Shown here in pieces: positions 43,501 to 56,375 of a stretch of 64,000 nt of DNA. Numbering within the stretch: position 1 is the stretch's first letter; each line of letters opens with the position of its first letter. The position numbers and the translations under genes are program-made. The notes under the pieces are model-generated. The model was given only the letters and a program-made list of their open reading frames with translations. It ran no database searches and had not been told where the DNA came from. The stretch comes from Bugula neritina (Eukaryota; Bryozoa; Gymnolaemata; Cheilostomatida; Bugulidae): the NCBI GenBank assembly GCA_964035545.1, contig OZ037767.1, forward strand, positions 19,105,628 to 19,169,627. The letters run 5' to 3'.

Positions 43501-46500
43501 CTACTTATACCAACCTTGGAAATTGTCAACAGAAGTGATTTTCACCCCTTCAAACTCAGCTTTTGGCATTTTCTTCTTCAGCAGTAGCAGTTGCCCAGTG
43601 TACATGGTGATGATGGTGATGTCAGAAGGCTCGTAGGATTTCTGCCGCAAGAAGTATCTGATTGAAAATAATAAACAATATTATAGATAACAAATCCAAC
43701 ACTTATAAATGATAAATAAAAGGCATTTGAAATAAAAGGCGTTTGAAAGCATTCTTCAAAATATTTTACAGAAGCTTCAAGGTGAAACAGAAAATCAAAC
43801 TAATGAAAGTTAAAAAGAAAAACATCAGCTTGCTATATCTGTTAGTTATGTAAATTTCCATTTTATACCTAAGTATCTAGTACAGTATAAACAAATGAAC
43901 GTCATAGCTTTTAAATATTTCTATTGTAAAACACACGGCACAATTTGTGTTTCATTTTTAGACGATCTGCAATTGCAGCTTATAGAATATGCTATCTAGG
44001 TCATAGCTTTAGCAGAATACTAACTAGCTAATAGACATTGTCAGCTATTGAGATTTCCTTATCACTTTGTACATTTAGGCTACCAGACCAAGATACTGGG
44101 AAACTGTCATACAGGTTAGAATATGTAGTAATATCTAACATAATAGCTCACCTGGTCAGTCCAACTACCATATCTGCCTCAAACTCATTAGAATGACTCA
44201 TCGTCATTGAGTCAGATGACTCATGCTTGTTGTGGTTAAAGAAGTAGACATCTTTAGTAATCCCTGTAACAGAAACTTTTTAGTAAAAGTAATCTAGTGA
44301 AATAGTTTAGTGAAAGCTTTTTGGCAATAGCCTTTTGACTGTCAGCTATCAATGCTATTTAATATGAGTCAGTGCAGCATATATTTTGCGACACTCAAAA
44401 ACTATAATTTTACATAGGTTTTAACAAGATGTCCAGAGATCAATCAACAAATTGATAGAAGTAATAACTTATCGGTTTTTTCATCAAAACCATAAACAAA
44501 CTAAAACCATGACAGTTATTACTTTTTTATTGCAATAATAACAATAAGATGTATAGCTGAAGTCAAACAGCTACTTTAGAACTTTTCAACAATCTATAAT
44601 GCTGATGATTTTCATGTTACCTTCAACATGACTTCTACCAATCACAGAATGGTCGTCATCCAGCCTGTCGTAAATGTGTCTCATATACTTAGACACTTCC
44701 GGTCTCATTCTATGCTGAATGTTGAGAGTTTTAACAGGGAGTCCGTTATTAACCATTCTTTCAAACAGAGAAAGGTCAAGGTGATACTGTTTAGCAAGCT
44801 CATAGACTGTGGGGTTAGGCTTCAGCTGCTTGTGGTCTCCTGGTTATTAGTTTTAATATATAATCAGCATGTGTTGTTCGCACTATGTAGACCAATCTTA
44901 TGTCAGTTTTGCAATGAATTGGACAAGAAATTTATAACCTATTAATACAGCCTTAGGCTGGCTAAAAATGAAATGCAAGTGAAATTTATAGAAAAGACGG
45001 TAATACGACAAACTAACCAATCGAAATGAGATATTTTCACAAACTAACTAACAAGAATGAAGTGTTATAACAACCTAGCCAATAAGAATGAAGTGTTGCA
45101 TCAAACTAACGAATGAGAATGAGGTGTTACAACAAACTAACCAATGAGAATGAGGTGTTATAATAAACTAACCAATGAGAATGAGGTGTTTACAGTGTTT
45201 ACTCAGAGCTGTTATTATGTGAGCTTCAAGAACTTCTGCTGCTTCCTCCACCACCACAATTTCTGGTCCCACTTGTTGTAGAACTGACTGCATTCTAGCA
45301 GCTCCAGTAGTTGTCATTCCAATCACTTTGGCTTTCCTCAAAGCGTTGATATCTTCTTGCTTTCTGTAAAAATTGAATGATCAGGTAAGCCATTTCCTAG
45401 CTCATTAAACATAACCAAAAAATGAGGTTCTTTACTTTCTATCTGAAGGACTTCTGGCAACTATATCAACTTTATATGTTGAGAATGCCAACAATGACTA
45501 AATTCCTCAAACAATGTAGATCTACTATTGAAGATTTAATAATGCAGGAAAAAGAAATTGTCGCTCCAGTTGGCATACCATGCTAATGAAAAAATATGCA
45601 AAATAAAAAAACTGTTACATAGTTGATGCAGCTCAAAATTAGAAGCTTGTGCAATCATTTTCAAGACTTGAAGCTAAAGAGTTAGCACTAAATTTCAGCT
45701 TTCTTGGCCTAAATCTCTTTTCCGCTGTCCGTAAAAAGATCAACTTTCTCTACGAGGCAATTAAGCATAAGTTTCAAACTGCAAGTCCAATAAAGCTGTA
45801 AAAAATCTCGTTTCTATAGTTTAGCTGAATAAGGAGAGCCACTGACCTGAGATTGTCTCCAAGTTTCACAATGTCCGTGTACATCATCTGAAGGTCTTTC
45901 ATCTTATTAGTAATGTGTTTCTGTAGATCCTTCACCAAGTATCTGTACAGTCTCCAGCTTCATAACATAAACATGTCAGAGTTAAAGGCAGCTTGGTATT
46001 GTCACAAATATATTTTATGCAGTAAAAGTTTTCTGCTACACAACAGTAAACCTTAACTGCTACATAACTTTAAAAGAAATCCTGTTACATAACAATAAAC
46101 TTATCCTATTACATAACATATTTCTTAGGCAGCTACTACATAACAATTAATTTTCAAGTAATCATATCAATATCACATATCAATCTTAAGTTCAACTACT
46201 TATAAAACTATTTTTTAAACCAACAGTTGATTTTAGTAGTTCTGTATGACAATTTTCTTTCCTAGCATTATAAACAAATCAACATTCAGCCATGTGTGTG
46301 ATATTACCGATGAGGAAGCTCCATATCTGTTGTGACATCATAGCCGGAATGGCGAATATGGCTCTTCACAGAGTTAAGTTCTTCCTGCGTCATGATGTTG
46401 TTATCCATTATCTGAGACCGGATTAGTTTCTCCCGCTTCAGCCTTGCTTTCTTTGAAAGTTTCACTTTCTGAAATCCTTCAGAATCAACTTCTACGCCTT

Positions 46501-49500
46501 CTAAAAAACATAACAATGCTGAAATCAGCTCTTGGTTTTTGAAAAGAAGATTGCTAAATTTACCCAACTCTTTTCATCAGCCAAGTAAAACCTATCAGAG
46601 CCTTTTCTCTTCTATCATAACAACCAATTCAGAACTAAAAAAGCCAATTGAATAAACAAATGAACTTGTTTTAATCATTGATGAAAACCGTTTTTGACTA
46701 TAAAAACATTTGTATGAAAATCCCAAACAACTGACATGTACTGGTAGATAACTTTATTAAATATGTTTTAAGCGCTAACACTTAGTACTAGCTGTAGATG
46801 ACTCATAGAAAGTAAATATGCTGGTGCTTTACATAAATGGACATTATCACAGATTCGTCTTATACACTCACCAACACCAACATCTGTGCTAGCTTTTGAT
46901 TTGTTCAACTTCTTTCTCAATCTTTTGACAAAAGCTGAGTTCTCGTCGTCCTCATCAAACAAACGACTCTGTAACTCTCTCTCGGCTTCCCCCTCCACGT
47001 CCACAAAATCCACACCAGGCTGGTCTAGAGACTCATCCGTCCCTTCTGGCTCCATTTGACTATGACTCTGAGAGGCATACGTCTCTGCATCTACAATGTA
47101 GTTAATAGGGTCAAACAATCTGAGGGCAAAACATCTAAACTGTGTCGTCTAAAGATTCAATGGGAAAAACGACCGCGACATTTTTTTTTGATTATTGAGG
47201 TTTTAAGAACTAGTTCCAGCAGGTTGAACCTAAATAATAGCATATATGTATGTACAGCTGTTTTATTTATAAATATACTATACTATATAAATAACTTTTT
47301 TACAAAATGCCAGTTTGAAACAGCAATTTTCTAGGAAGTCAGCCTATTTTCAACTTCCACAAGTTTTCAAGTTTTCACAATGCTAAGCTTAACTATATCA
47401 CAGAAGTGTTTTTATATATCTAAAACAAAACTTTAATACCCCTACACAAGTTTTTAATGAACTGCATATGTAAAAGATTGGTGCAGAATCAAATAAAAAT
47501 TTCAGAAGTTCCAAAACCTAGAAGATTAAAATAGAATTATTTGCATATCCGTATTTTGTAACATCTATTAAAAAAAACAAACAAAAGTTTAACTAAATTA
47601 TTCTACAACATTCTTGGTTACAAAATAATTCTGTCAAAGATTTGCAGAACAACACAGCCAGATGAGCCACACTTACCAATCTGTAGCCATATGCTCATCG
47701 CATCCTTGGGATTGTGTCCTTGCTGTTCAAGATTACTAGCCATATCCTCAAACTGGCTGTATATGTCAGGGTGCTGAGCTAAGAGACCCCGTGTATCATG
47801 GTGCATAATCTTAGTTCTTGAAATCTCTAAAAGTCTCATCATTGGCTCCAGGTTATGGTCTGCCTACATTTCATAAGAGAAAATTGATGTGTAGTTTAAG
47901 AACATCTATTTGCTTCTATATTGTTTTGTTTTAAGAGCACATTTGCAATACTGCTGCTTAATCTTTAGTTAAAAAAGCTCAAATCTATTTCCCCAATTTC
48001 TCATCACACACGCATGCACACATGTATACATGCATACAAGCATACAAGCAGTACACACACATACACACATACATATACATATATAAGCAGTATATGCACA
48101 CACATAACAGAATGTTGAAGAGTTTGTAAACTGTAGGAATATATTTAGATAAAATTTATTGCAGCGCAATTCAAAATATTTTATAAGAGAAAATTGAAAT
48201 AAAGAAAAGCTATACACAACAAACGATTTAAATAAAATAGTAATCACACTGATATAACTGATAGATATGACAACTCCAGAATGAGTCACATGTGAATGCA
48301 ACTATTACTTGAAAAAGATAGCAATATTTTTTCTGTTAGTTGGAGTTGTCAATTACCTTATATAGGCAACTTGGAATGTCACCTCAACAAAGTAGATTCA
48401 GAGACTGTAAACTTTTTATTGAAAAACTGCTATGCTTTGACTTTTGTTGTCAGTGTTTTTAGTGCTCCAACAACTTTCACATTCTAGAATTATTTCGCTT
48501 GTGGAAAGTTCAACTATCTTATAAAGATATCACCGTTTATTTCACTTATATAGAGTACACTAATTGTAAAGCAATCTATAATGAAACTTACCATGAAATT
48601 TTCACGCTTAGCCCTAAGTTCCAGGAAAGCTTGGTGCAGATCTCTAGATCGTCTCCCTCTTTGCTTGCGAATATTACATCTCTCATTCAGAACTTCATTT
48701 TGGCAGCGGTTCCCAACCCTCACAATATCTGTAAATTCAACTTATAGTTACATGCAGCCTGAGCACCTTTGCAACTGTATTTTTTTCTTAAAGTAACATA
48801 ATGTGATTCATGGTATTAGTAGATTCGTGCCTAGCTAACTTGGTCTGATTGGTTATATTGACAAAGACCAAACATTTTGATTGGCTACCTTGTATTAACT
48901 CGACTGTTAAAGTTATAGAGATTATAAGAGAATGGGAATAAAAAATCACGCAATAATAATAAATCATCACATTTATCTTCAAGTTTCCAAAAAAAATAAA
49001 CAACTTTAATTTTACCCTTGAAATTTATCTCAAGACCTATATTTTAAAACACTTTTAAAAAGTGATTATAGGGACAAAATACAAAATGATATAATTTTTT
49101 ACAAATGTTCAGCTCTAACTACTACGCAGTCTTTTTAATAAAATTCAAGTACTCATCAAATACATTAGGAAACATCAACAACTTATAAAGACTAAACAAA
49201 GCAAGCCAGTTACTCCCACATGTAGTCGTCATCACGACTCATGTACTCAATCAGTTCTCACCTTCAGGAGGACAGAACTGCAGCATCCCCTCTAGGAACT
49301 GGTCTAAAGCATGGTTAGTAAAGCAGACGACTAACATCTGGCCCAGAACTCTCTCTGGACAGTCGGCTTCCCGCTGCGCTATGTTACTAGAAACTGACCT
49401 CAGTGAATGTTTCTTTCCAACTAAAAATATAATTATGTGTAAGCGTCTTACAATAGCTTTACTGTAGCCTTTTAACATATTTATTCTGCAATATTTTGTA

Positions 49501-52500
49501 ATAATTTGTGTGATCATACTCATGAAATTGTAAAATATAAACACACAGAGAGCAGAAACATATTAAAACAGAGCATTGAATCAAAACAGTTACCCTTATG
49601 AGCACATAGATTTCAGATATCTTGTTTAACAATTCTTGAGTAAAGAACGAGTGACCAGTTCATGTACCAGAGTTTGAAAATAGTATTCTAGTGGTAATTG
49701 ATTAAAAATTATAATTGAGGCGGTCAGTGTAGACTTATGATTAATATAATGTAGTGTACAAGAGATTTCTTTTAGTTGAGCAGCACAGAGAAAGTGAAAA
49801 TATTATAGCAGTAGCCATTTAGCTAAAAGCTCATCTGGGCTTTTCCTTTAAAAAAAACTCCTTATAGCTTTTTCTATAAATACTTTTCAGGATTAGCTCT
49901 TCCTCTAAAAGCTTTTCTTAGCTTTTTTTTCTAAAAGCTTATTCTTATAGCTTTTTCGTTGAAAGCTTGAGTATACTACAGCTACTATAGCATGTTCTTA
50001 GTTTTTCCTAGCCTCACTTAGCATTAATGCACCAAAACAAACCAGGAAACTTACTGTTTTGAGGAGAAATATCACTGAGATCTGCTCCTGGAACATGGAA
50101 AAGATTAAACAACAGAGTTTCTACTATCTTCAGGCCTAGAAAGGTCTTTCCAGTCCCTGGAGGTCCTGCAAATAAAAAATAGCTTCATCAGATATTTTTT
50201 TCTTCAACAATTATTTTTATTTTTGAAGTCGAAAGAGAATAATATATTTGACATTCAGAGATACTAGCTATTATTAAAAAAACTGATGTAAAAGCAAAAT
50301 AAAAAAATATATTTTATACACACATGTGCACACTAGTGCATTCATTGATAGTATCTTTTTACATGTTAGATTTTCATTGAGATATAAAAAAGAAATAATT
50401 AGGCCAAAGCACCTGTACCGTATAACACATAGCTCAACAATATCTTACCATCTGAATAAATTATCAAAGCATTCAATTCACTGAATATATATTTATATTT
50501 AAAAACAACTCAATTATACCTTGTATCACTACGAATTCTTGAGTGAGTGCCGTTTTGAAAGCTTTATACTGTGACTCATTAAACCCAAGCTCATTGGCAG
50601 ATGGCCATGTTGATGCACTTCTTGAATTATACATGTCAAAACCACCCTGAAACATATACTGAGACATGTCGTGGAGTGAGGTGGGTTCTGTCAGTATGTC
50701 ACCTTTAGTAATGAATCTGTACTTAACATCTTGTCTCTTCAGGTATTCGGGTCGGGACACTGTGGTATGAGCCCTGTAAATATGCAGTTGAATAGCTGTG
50801 ATCTAAAGCAAACTTTTCCTTTAGCTGCCATAAAAATAACCAGATCAGTTTTGGGAGTCAATAAAATCTTGATACATGAAGCAGCCCATCAATGTAATAA
50901 TATGTGCAATATGGTAAAATATCATCACAAGGTGTTGAATTACTAGAATAGTTACAATTATAAGTAGCAAAGAGTCTAAACTACTTAGAAATGCTGCCCA
51001 ATTTAATCAACTTTAAAATATGCAGATAATATTAGAACTGCCTACTCTTGCAAAATCCAACTGATAATTTTAGTTCAACTATAAATAATGTAACAATATA
51101 TATTATGTAATATAATATAGATGCATACTCTACAATGTATCTGGAAAGAGCAAAGTTATTTCCATTGAGTTTCTGTATGCCATTCAGCACGTGAGAGTAT
51201 GCTTCAAAGTACGCCATCGATTCTACGGCCACAAATGGTCCACTTTGGTTTTCCATCATATCATACTTTTGCTGCGAGTCCGCCAAAAACTGAATTTCAA
51301 AAACACCGTCTAAAACCGAAAAACGTAAAATGTCATGTAAAGAAATGATATATTTTGCATTTTTATACGTGAAATTGAGAAATATTTTGAAAAAGGTAAA
51401 AGAAATGGAGTGAAAGATTTTCTTTGTGTGGCTATTATAATTTGCACCAGCAACCAAATCATGTTAAACAGCATGATCCTATAGGCAACGTCTACCCCTT
51501 CTTTTCGCTCTTCTCTCTCTTTCCCCTATCTGCCTAGGTTGCAATTCATTGTGATTAATGATTGGTGAAGCCTATTAAAACATATTTTAAGCTAGTATTA
51601 TGTTTACACCTTTTTAATTCAAATTCCACTATCAATTGCTTCACTTAATTAAGACTCAAAAGTCTATCTTAACTCACCTTTTTCCATGACTTTCACATCT
51701 CTCTCAGCAATGGTGGCAAAGAGAATGTTTTTGGTGAAACAATCCGTTGAGAGGCAAAGTAGGGAGCCAAAGAGAAGTCTTTTAGAGGATGCCCAGTTGA
51801 TCCTCCTAAACATCTTGTCTTCTTTGTTGATACTAGAATGGTATTATTTAAATTAGTGGAAGTGCACTATATTTATAGCCCATGGTAAGTTATGCTCTCA
51901 ATAATCCAAAAGCAGCATAACTTAATAATTATATATCAACAGTGATTTTAATTGTTTGTTTGCTTGTTTTTTGAGTTGAAATCTCCAGGTGCCCCTGTGG
52001 TGTGATGGTTAGCACACCTGCTTGCTAGCTAAAAGTATGGAGTTTGAATCCCAGTGGAGCAAAAGTTATATGTTAGTAGAAAGTGACTAGTAGTGAGTCA
52101 TTAGTAGTGACTGACTAATAGTGAATTATTAGTAGTTAATGATTAGTAGTAAATGATATAAACACTGCGTTTCCATAACTACGCATTACACATCGCATTT
52201 GCATTAACTTATAGTTGGGTTTTATTCGATGTAATTATTTCCATTAGCCGAATGAAAAAATCCACTTGCATGATGCGATAATAGAAGTGCAGTGTGGTAG
52301 TGAGTAATTAATAGTGAGTTATTAGTAGTGATTAGTCATACAGTCTATGCATACCATAATACACAGCAGATACTGACAATATCATTTACAGTAAATATGT
52401 AGTAAAAGTCAAGTTACTAATGTCCAACTGTATTTTTTTAGGTCACATCTCTGCAGATTGTAGGTAGTGAAAAATTGAGAACTACATAATCACTCTTTCT

Positions 52501-55500
52501 ATTTGTCATTCAAGCTGTCTCAAACACATACTAAAAAAATATATAACAGCATGCGAAACACATTTTCAATATATTCAGTTTAGTGTATTACCTCACAACA
52601 TAGGTAATTCCATTTCTACCAAAGTTGGAACTGGTAATAGTAAAGTTTTCATACGCCTTGACATCACCAGACCTGAACCTGTGATCTCCAGTTAGATGCG
52701 GGTTGTCTCGGTAATCTTTTATTCCAGTTCTCAGCGTGGAGACGAAATCTTCTCTTAAAAGACGGAACTGCACGTCCAAATAATCTTCTACTCCATCAAA
52801 AGCTAAGTTCAAAACATTAACAAAACATTGCAAGAGAATATATTATAAAAATGTGCACTAATTGTTAGCAGCAAAACATAATCTTTTCTTGAGTAGCTGA
52901 AGCAGGACCAGGCACAGTAAAAAATGTAAACAATTTTTTAAAACTAAACTCTTTCTACAAAATATTGTATTCCTTCTAAACATTTAAATAAACATAAAAT
53001 CCTTGAGCATTTGGGGCACCCGAGTGTTATGGTAATTATATAATATAAATTAAAAATTTTTGAAAAGCGTACTATTGGTAAATTGGTAATTAGGCATTAA
53101 TTATTGGTAAATTACTCAAAAGTTTTGACCGTTACAGATTGTTTTACCTCCTTTTACTTTATTAGCTCTAAGATTCACAATAGCTTTTAGGTCCTGCTCT
53201 GTTGGATGCAAAGACATCTCCCTGAAATTTCCTTCCGGTTTTTTCTCCGTCATGTATCTTCTTGTGCGATGACCAATCTTCATGCTACAATATTTTGCAC
53301 ACAAGTAATAGGCAACATGAATGCAGACCATTTTGCAATAAATATTTTAAAATGACTCTCTGTAACTTTACAACTCATGTGTGTTTGAAGCAGTTATTTT
53401 GCAAAATTTCTAATTTTTATTTTTTTTAAAATTTGTATTATTTTGCAACTGTCTGCTCGCTTGGTTAAAAGTTATCTTCTCTTTCTTAAAGGCTGGTGTT
53501 TTTCAATAAACTATCGTTTGAGGTAAATTTTGCAGTTGAAATCAACTTTATGAGTATGTGAAATATAGAGGACAAATAAGTTATGCCATTACTTGCTTAT
53601 GCAGTAATTTATGTGCATCACATGTATTATATTAAATAGCACAACACTTTGCTTATGTAATTAATTACAACACTATTCCAATACATTTATATGTAGCTGA
53701 TGAAAAACTTATAACTATGCAAAGCTGTTGGCATAAAAAATATGTAAAAAGTTGCTCACGCTCTTTCTTCCTCCAGTCGCTGTTGCTCTGCTTTCTCTAC
53801 TTTGGCAGTAGCTTGACTATAGAGGTCGTATACACTGTGCAGCTGTGGGAAATCCATGACTACACCTCTAAGAAATTGTTTAAGTCTTTGAACGTCAGCT
53901 AACAAAGCTTTAGACATCAAAGGGTCCATAGAGCAGAGGTGGTGAAAGATATTCAAATAGTTTTCAAAAGACTTGATTAGTTTCTCAATTTGTATGCCAC
54001 GATGTTGAGAAGAGTTGAAACCATCCATCAGTCTAAATGTGCAAGTCTACAAAGTTGCAAAACAACAATTTGTTAGATGTGAATGTTTAGACAACTCCTT
54101 TTCACTTCCCTCACAAGGAGTTGTGCTCACTTTTCAATCATAATACACAGTTCTTTATACTCACCAGTAATAAATTAGTCATGACCCAACAAATAATTTA
54201 AACTCAATGGTTTCACAACACACTACAGTAGAGCTTTAAGTACAATCTTCACTATACTATACTAAAGCAAGCAGTAATCCTCACAATTTTATCAAACCCA
54301 ATAATTATACTCATTAAACAACTTCAGTTATTTAATAATTCTATTTAATCAAAATTTAAAGTTACACTGCGCACAAGATCACATTTGCTTTGAGCATAAT
54401 CAACAGAAAAATTGACATAGTAAAATTTTCGGTGTCTCTATAGAGTTGCTCTCTCTTGTTACTCAATATCCTACAATTGTATTTTGCAGAATTGCCATGT
54501 CCTTGAAACATAAATAAAGTATTCGCTGAGCACCTGAAGTGCTCATGATAAGAATGCTCATAGGATCAGCTTGTACACTGCACCAGGTTATCAGATAAGG
54601 TGTGATTCATGACTTATTGGCAGCTAGGTATCCAGAAATATATAGTCTGCATGTTAGCTAAGTAATTAACAATTAGACAGTCAGCCCTAACAACTAATCA
54701 ACTAGTCATGGAGTAACTATAAATAACCAAATAACTAGTCATAAGGTACATTATTTAACAAATGCAACTAAATAATTAGTCATCAAGTAACTAACAATCA
54801 TAAGAGTATAACTAGTTATGGAGTAATTAACAACAAAACATGCAGTTACTCACTAATTCCCTGTTTAAAATACATCACCAACTATATTAGAAACCCAGGC
54901 TATAGCTTACAGTGTTAAGAAAGTAGCAGGGATTCTGAGGAACCAAAGCCAACTTGAGAGTCTCCTTGTAACTAGACATTGTGTCATCAGCCTGGAGCGC
55001 CTGGTTAAGTGTTGCTAGAATCAGATCCACCCAGTCACCTTTCTGTTCTGTGTGCAAACTATTATCTTCCAGAAAGTTAAGGAATGCTTTTTTATTGCAA
55101 AACATGAGGGCGTCAGTTGGTGAAGCAGTAGATTTCGACTCTAGTCTGCAAAACACAGCCGAATCAGGATATCAATAGATATAAAAAATCTAGTCAAATT
55201 TCTGCTATAAATTCAATTAAATTTTGTGTAATAAGTTGAACTACAACTACATAAACAGAATTTAAAAATCAAATCTTCAACTCTTTACCCATCCAACATT
55301 ACAACTTCAGCTAAGAGTAAATAAAGATTTTTTTTAATAACAAGAAAAATAAACCTACGGAACCCCAAGCACCAATATGAAATGTGTGTCATTTTTATCT
55401 GTGCCATTTTTACCTACACTCTTATATAACTTAAATGACAAATTCCTGATTTTGAAAGAGAATAAAATTATTTGTGTAGCATTTTGATCATTACTTATTA

Positions 55501-56350
55501 TATTACACATTACCTATTGTCTTAACTTTTGCTCAATCTATTCAAATCATCGCTTGCAGTGGCACAGGACAATTCATCACCATTCACTCATATACTCATT
55601 TAGCTACTCACTTAGCCACAGCTATTTTAAACCACAGATAGCTTTGTATTCACTATTACAATGCCATGAATTTTGCTACCAGCATAGCTGTCAGCTTTTT
55701 ATAGCTGGTAGCCAGAAATTATAGCAGCTATAAGTTGTTTTATGCCTTCATGCCAGCCTGATGCTTTTCTCCACTAACTGTTGTAGTTATCACTAGTCAT
55801 TTTTGATTCTGTACATGATACATGTAGATATTTAAACTTTCACTATAGCAACCTTATATATTTGATTCTAACTCTCCCCAGGAAGGGTAATAGAGGTATG
55901 CTGAACATTGTTATGCAACAATTTTGTAATGTTTTATGTTTCATTTTTCTTGTCATCAATGTCTCTATTATTAAATTGTATTATTGTAGTTTCACGTTGG
56001 TTACCAGTTGGTTTCAATAAACATCAGCAAAACTCCAGCAGTGCAGCCTATTATTAATAAACTGGGGTAGAAGTTACAATTTCTTTGCCCAATGACCAAA
56101 GAATTGTTTACAGATTAATAGTAAAATAACAGTTTACTCATTATTTAAGCAAATAGTTGGCAGATACTTACAATTTATAGCCAATAGTTTGGTCATCAGG
56201 ATTGTAAGGTTTATTGTGCCGTCCTCTCCCCCCACCATCTCCATGGCCGCCTCTACCTTGAGAACTACCACTATGGTAACTGTTGTGATTGTTACCACGG
56301 TAGCCACCTCTGCCACGCCCCCTTCCTCTTCCTCTTCCTCTACCACTCAT
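36419..56350 (-). CDS. ZNFX1: Gene B: ZNFX1-like NFX1-type zinc-finger helicase, 1,716 aa
   Basis: Paralog of gene A. Exons in order: 56350-56172, 55145-54911, 54046-53760, 53284-53148, 52802-52592, 51832-51678, 51309-51129, 50773-50520, 50165-50055, 49420-49262, 48728-48592, 47863-47673, 47119-46872, 46500-46308, 45957-45847, 45363-45173, 44839-44621, 44263-44152, 43657-43515, 42696-42538, 41896-41762, 41457-41311, 40334-40160, 39646-39440, 38971-38837, 38210-38018, 37574-37395, 37081-36916, 36618-36419. The sum is 5,151 bases, an exact multiple of three, with one stop at the end. Human ZNFX1 is about 1,900 residues, so this is slightly short. Walker A is near residue 547, Walker B near 970, motif V near 1150 and fingers about 1250-1535. 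Donor at 47673 is the least certain junction; the stronger donor four bases earlier would break the frame. Confidence 0.92.
38018..41896 (-). CDS. ZNFX1: Gene B exons 21-26: linker and NFX1-type zinc fingers
   Basis: Exon 41896-41762 is the linker ([17 protein letters not shown]), aligned with gene A at the same length. Exons 41457-41311, 40334-40160, 39646-39440, 38971-38837 and 38210-38018 encode cysteine/histidine repeats, among them [33 protein letters not shown] and [11 protein letters not shown]. Two finger exons present in gene A are absent here. Exon 41457-41311 ends inside the first unit of a 22-bp minisatellite, and its donor is the first of about 20 repeated donors. Confidence 0.88.
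40880..41332 (-). repeat. 22-bp minisatellite (about 20 units) seeded from a zinc-finger exon end
   Basis: Unit on the minus strand is close to GTATGTAACCACTCATGT plus ACCA. The first unit (41332-41311) is coding: it specifies the finger residues CNHSCT and ends at the exon border; the next begins with the donor GTATGT. The copies vary at a few positions. Confidence 0.93.
42538..45363 (-). CDS. ZNFX1: Gene B exons 16-20: helicase motifs II-VI
   Basis: Exon 45363-45173 has Walker [14 protein letters not shown]; 44839-44621 has motif [13 protein letters not shown] and motif [13 protein letters not shown]; 44263-44152 has [13 protein letters not shown]; 43657-43515 ends with motif [10 protein letters not shown]; 42696-42538 continues [14 protein letters not shown] and motif [17 protein letters not shown]. 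All motifs are intact. All donors here are GT, in contrast to gene A where the intron after motif IV has GC. The first two exons and their intron are the near-identical block shared with gene A. Confidence 0.95.
42974..43049. repeat. 19-bp minisatellite, 4 units
   Basis: Units at 42974, 42993, 43012 and 43031, each like ATTGAGAGTCAATGTGTAT. Lies in a gene B intron, no function visible. Confidence 0.85.
45001..45186 (-). repeat. 31-bp minisatellite (6 units) overlapping a gene B splice donor
   Basis: Same unit and same exon/intron border as 24648-24771 in gene A. Reading on the minus strand, units start at 45186, 45155, 45124, 45093, 45062 and 45031 and become more degenerate away from the exon. 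The first unit includes the end of exon 45363-45173 and its donor GTTAGT. Confidence 0.95.
45847..47863 (-). CDS. ZNFX1: Gene B exons 12-15: helicase insertion domain
   Basis: Exons 47863-47673, 47119-46872, 46500-46308 and 45957-45847. The second encodes a strongly acidic, disordered stretch (about 47050-46910; [13 protein letters not shown]), the third a basic helix ([17 protein letters not shown]). This replaces the shorter middle of gene A. The donor of 47863-47673 was chosen at GTGTGG because only it keeps the next exon in frame; the consensus-like GTAAGT four bases before it does not. Confidence 0.8.
48000..48083. repeat. CA/TA-rich simple repeat
   Basis: Short runs of ACACACATACACACATACATATAC in a gene B intron; impure microsatellite. 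Confidence 0.7.
48592..50165 (-). CDS. ZNFX1: Gene B exons 9-11: helicase motifs I, Ia and Ib
   Basis: Exon 50165-50055 begins with Walker [19 protein letters not shown]. Exon 49420-49262 contains motif Ia [19 protein letters not shown]. Exon 48728-48592 contains [18 protein letters not shown]. The last exon has the same length (137) as gene A 20084-20220. The intron between the first two is absent from gene A. Confidence 0.93.
50520..51832 (-). CDS. ZNFX1: Gene B exons 6-8: pre-helicase segment
   Basis: Exons 51832-51678 ([17 protein letters not shown]), 51309-51129 ([19 protein letters not shown]) and 50773-50520 ([18 protein letters not shown], then EFVVIQG before Walker A). The acceptor of the last was set at 50773 because the nearer CACAG would shift the frame. 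Gene A carries the first two as one exon with a Q/N/S-rich insert at the junction. Confidence 0.88.
51986..52068 (+). repeat. tRNA-derived SINE-like copy
   Basis: A box TGGTGTGATGGTTAGCACAC and B box GAGTTTGAATCCC in tRNA order, ending GGAGCAAAAGTT like the copy at 6086. It lies in a gene B intron, antisense to the gene. Confidence 0.55.
52070..52340. repeat. Degenerate TTAGTAGTGA-type repeats
   Basis: Scattered variants of TTAGTAGTGA follow the SINE-like copy (52070-52155 and 52295-52340). May be the SINE tail or an independent low-complexity tract. Confidence 0.45.
52592..56350 (-). CDS. ZNFX1: Gene B N-terminal exons 1-5 with RG-rich start
   Basis: The start ATG at 56350 was chosen because [13 protein letters not shown] follows at once and an acceptor (TATGTAG, 56377) lies 27 bases upstream, placing the ATG in the second exon of the mRNA. 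Residues 2-50 are Arg/Gly-rich, later His/Asn/Ser-rich, like RGG boxes that bind RNA and promote condensates. Exons 55145-54911, 54046-53760, 53284-53148 and 52802-52592 follow; the last includes [17 protein letters not shown]. The start of exon 54046 was fixed by phase 0 and by the match to gene A. Confidence 0.88.
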
Positions 56351-56375
56351 CTTGGCGGACCATATTTTTCTGCTT

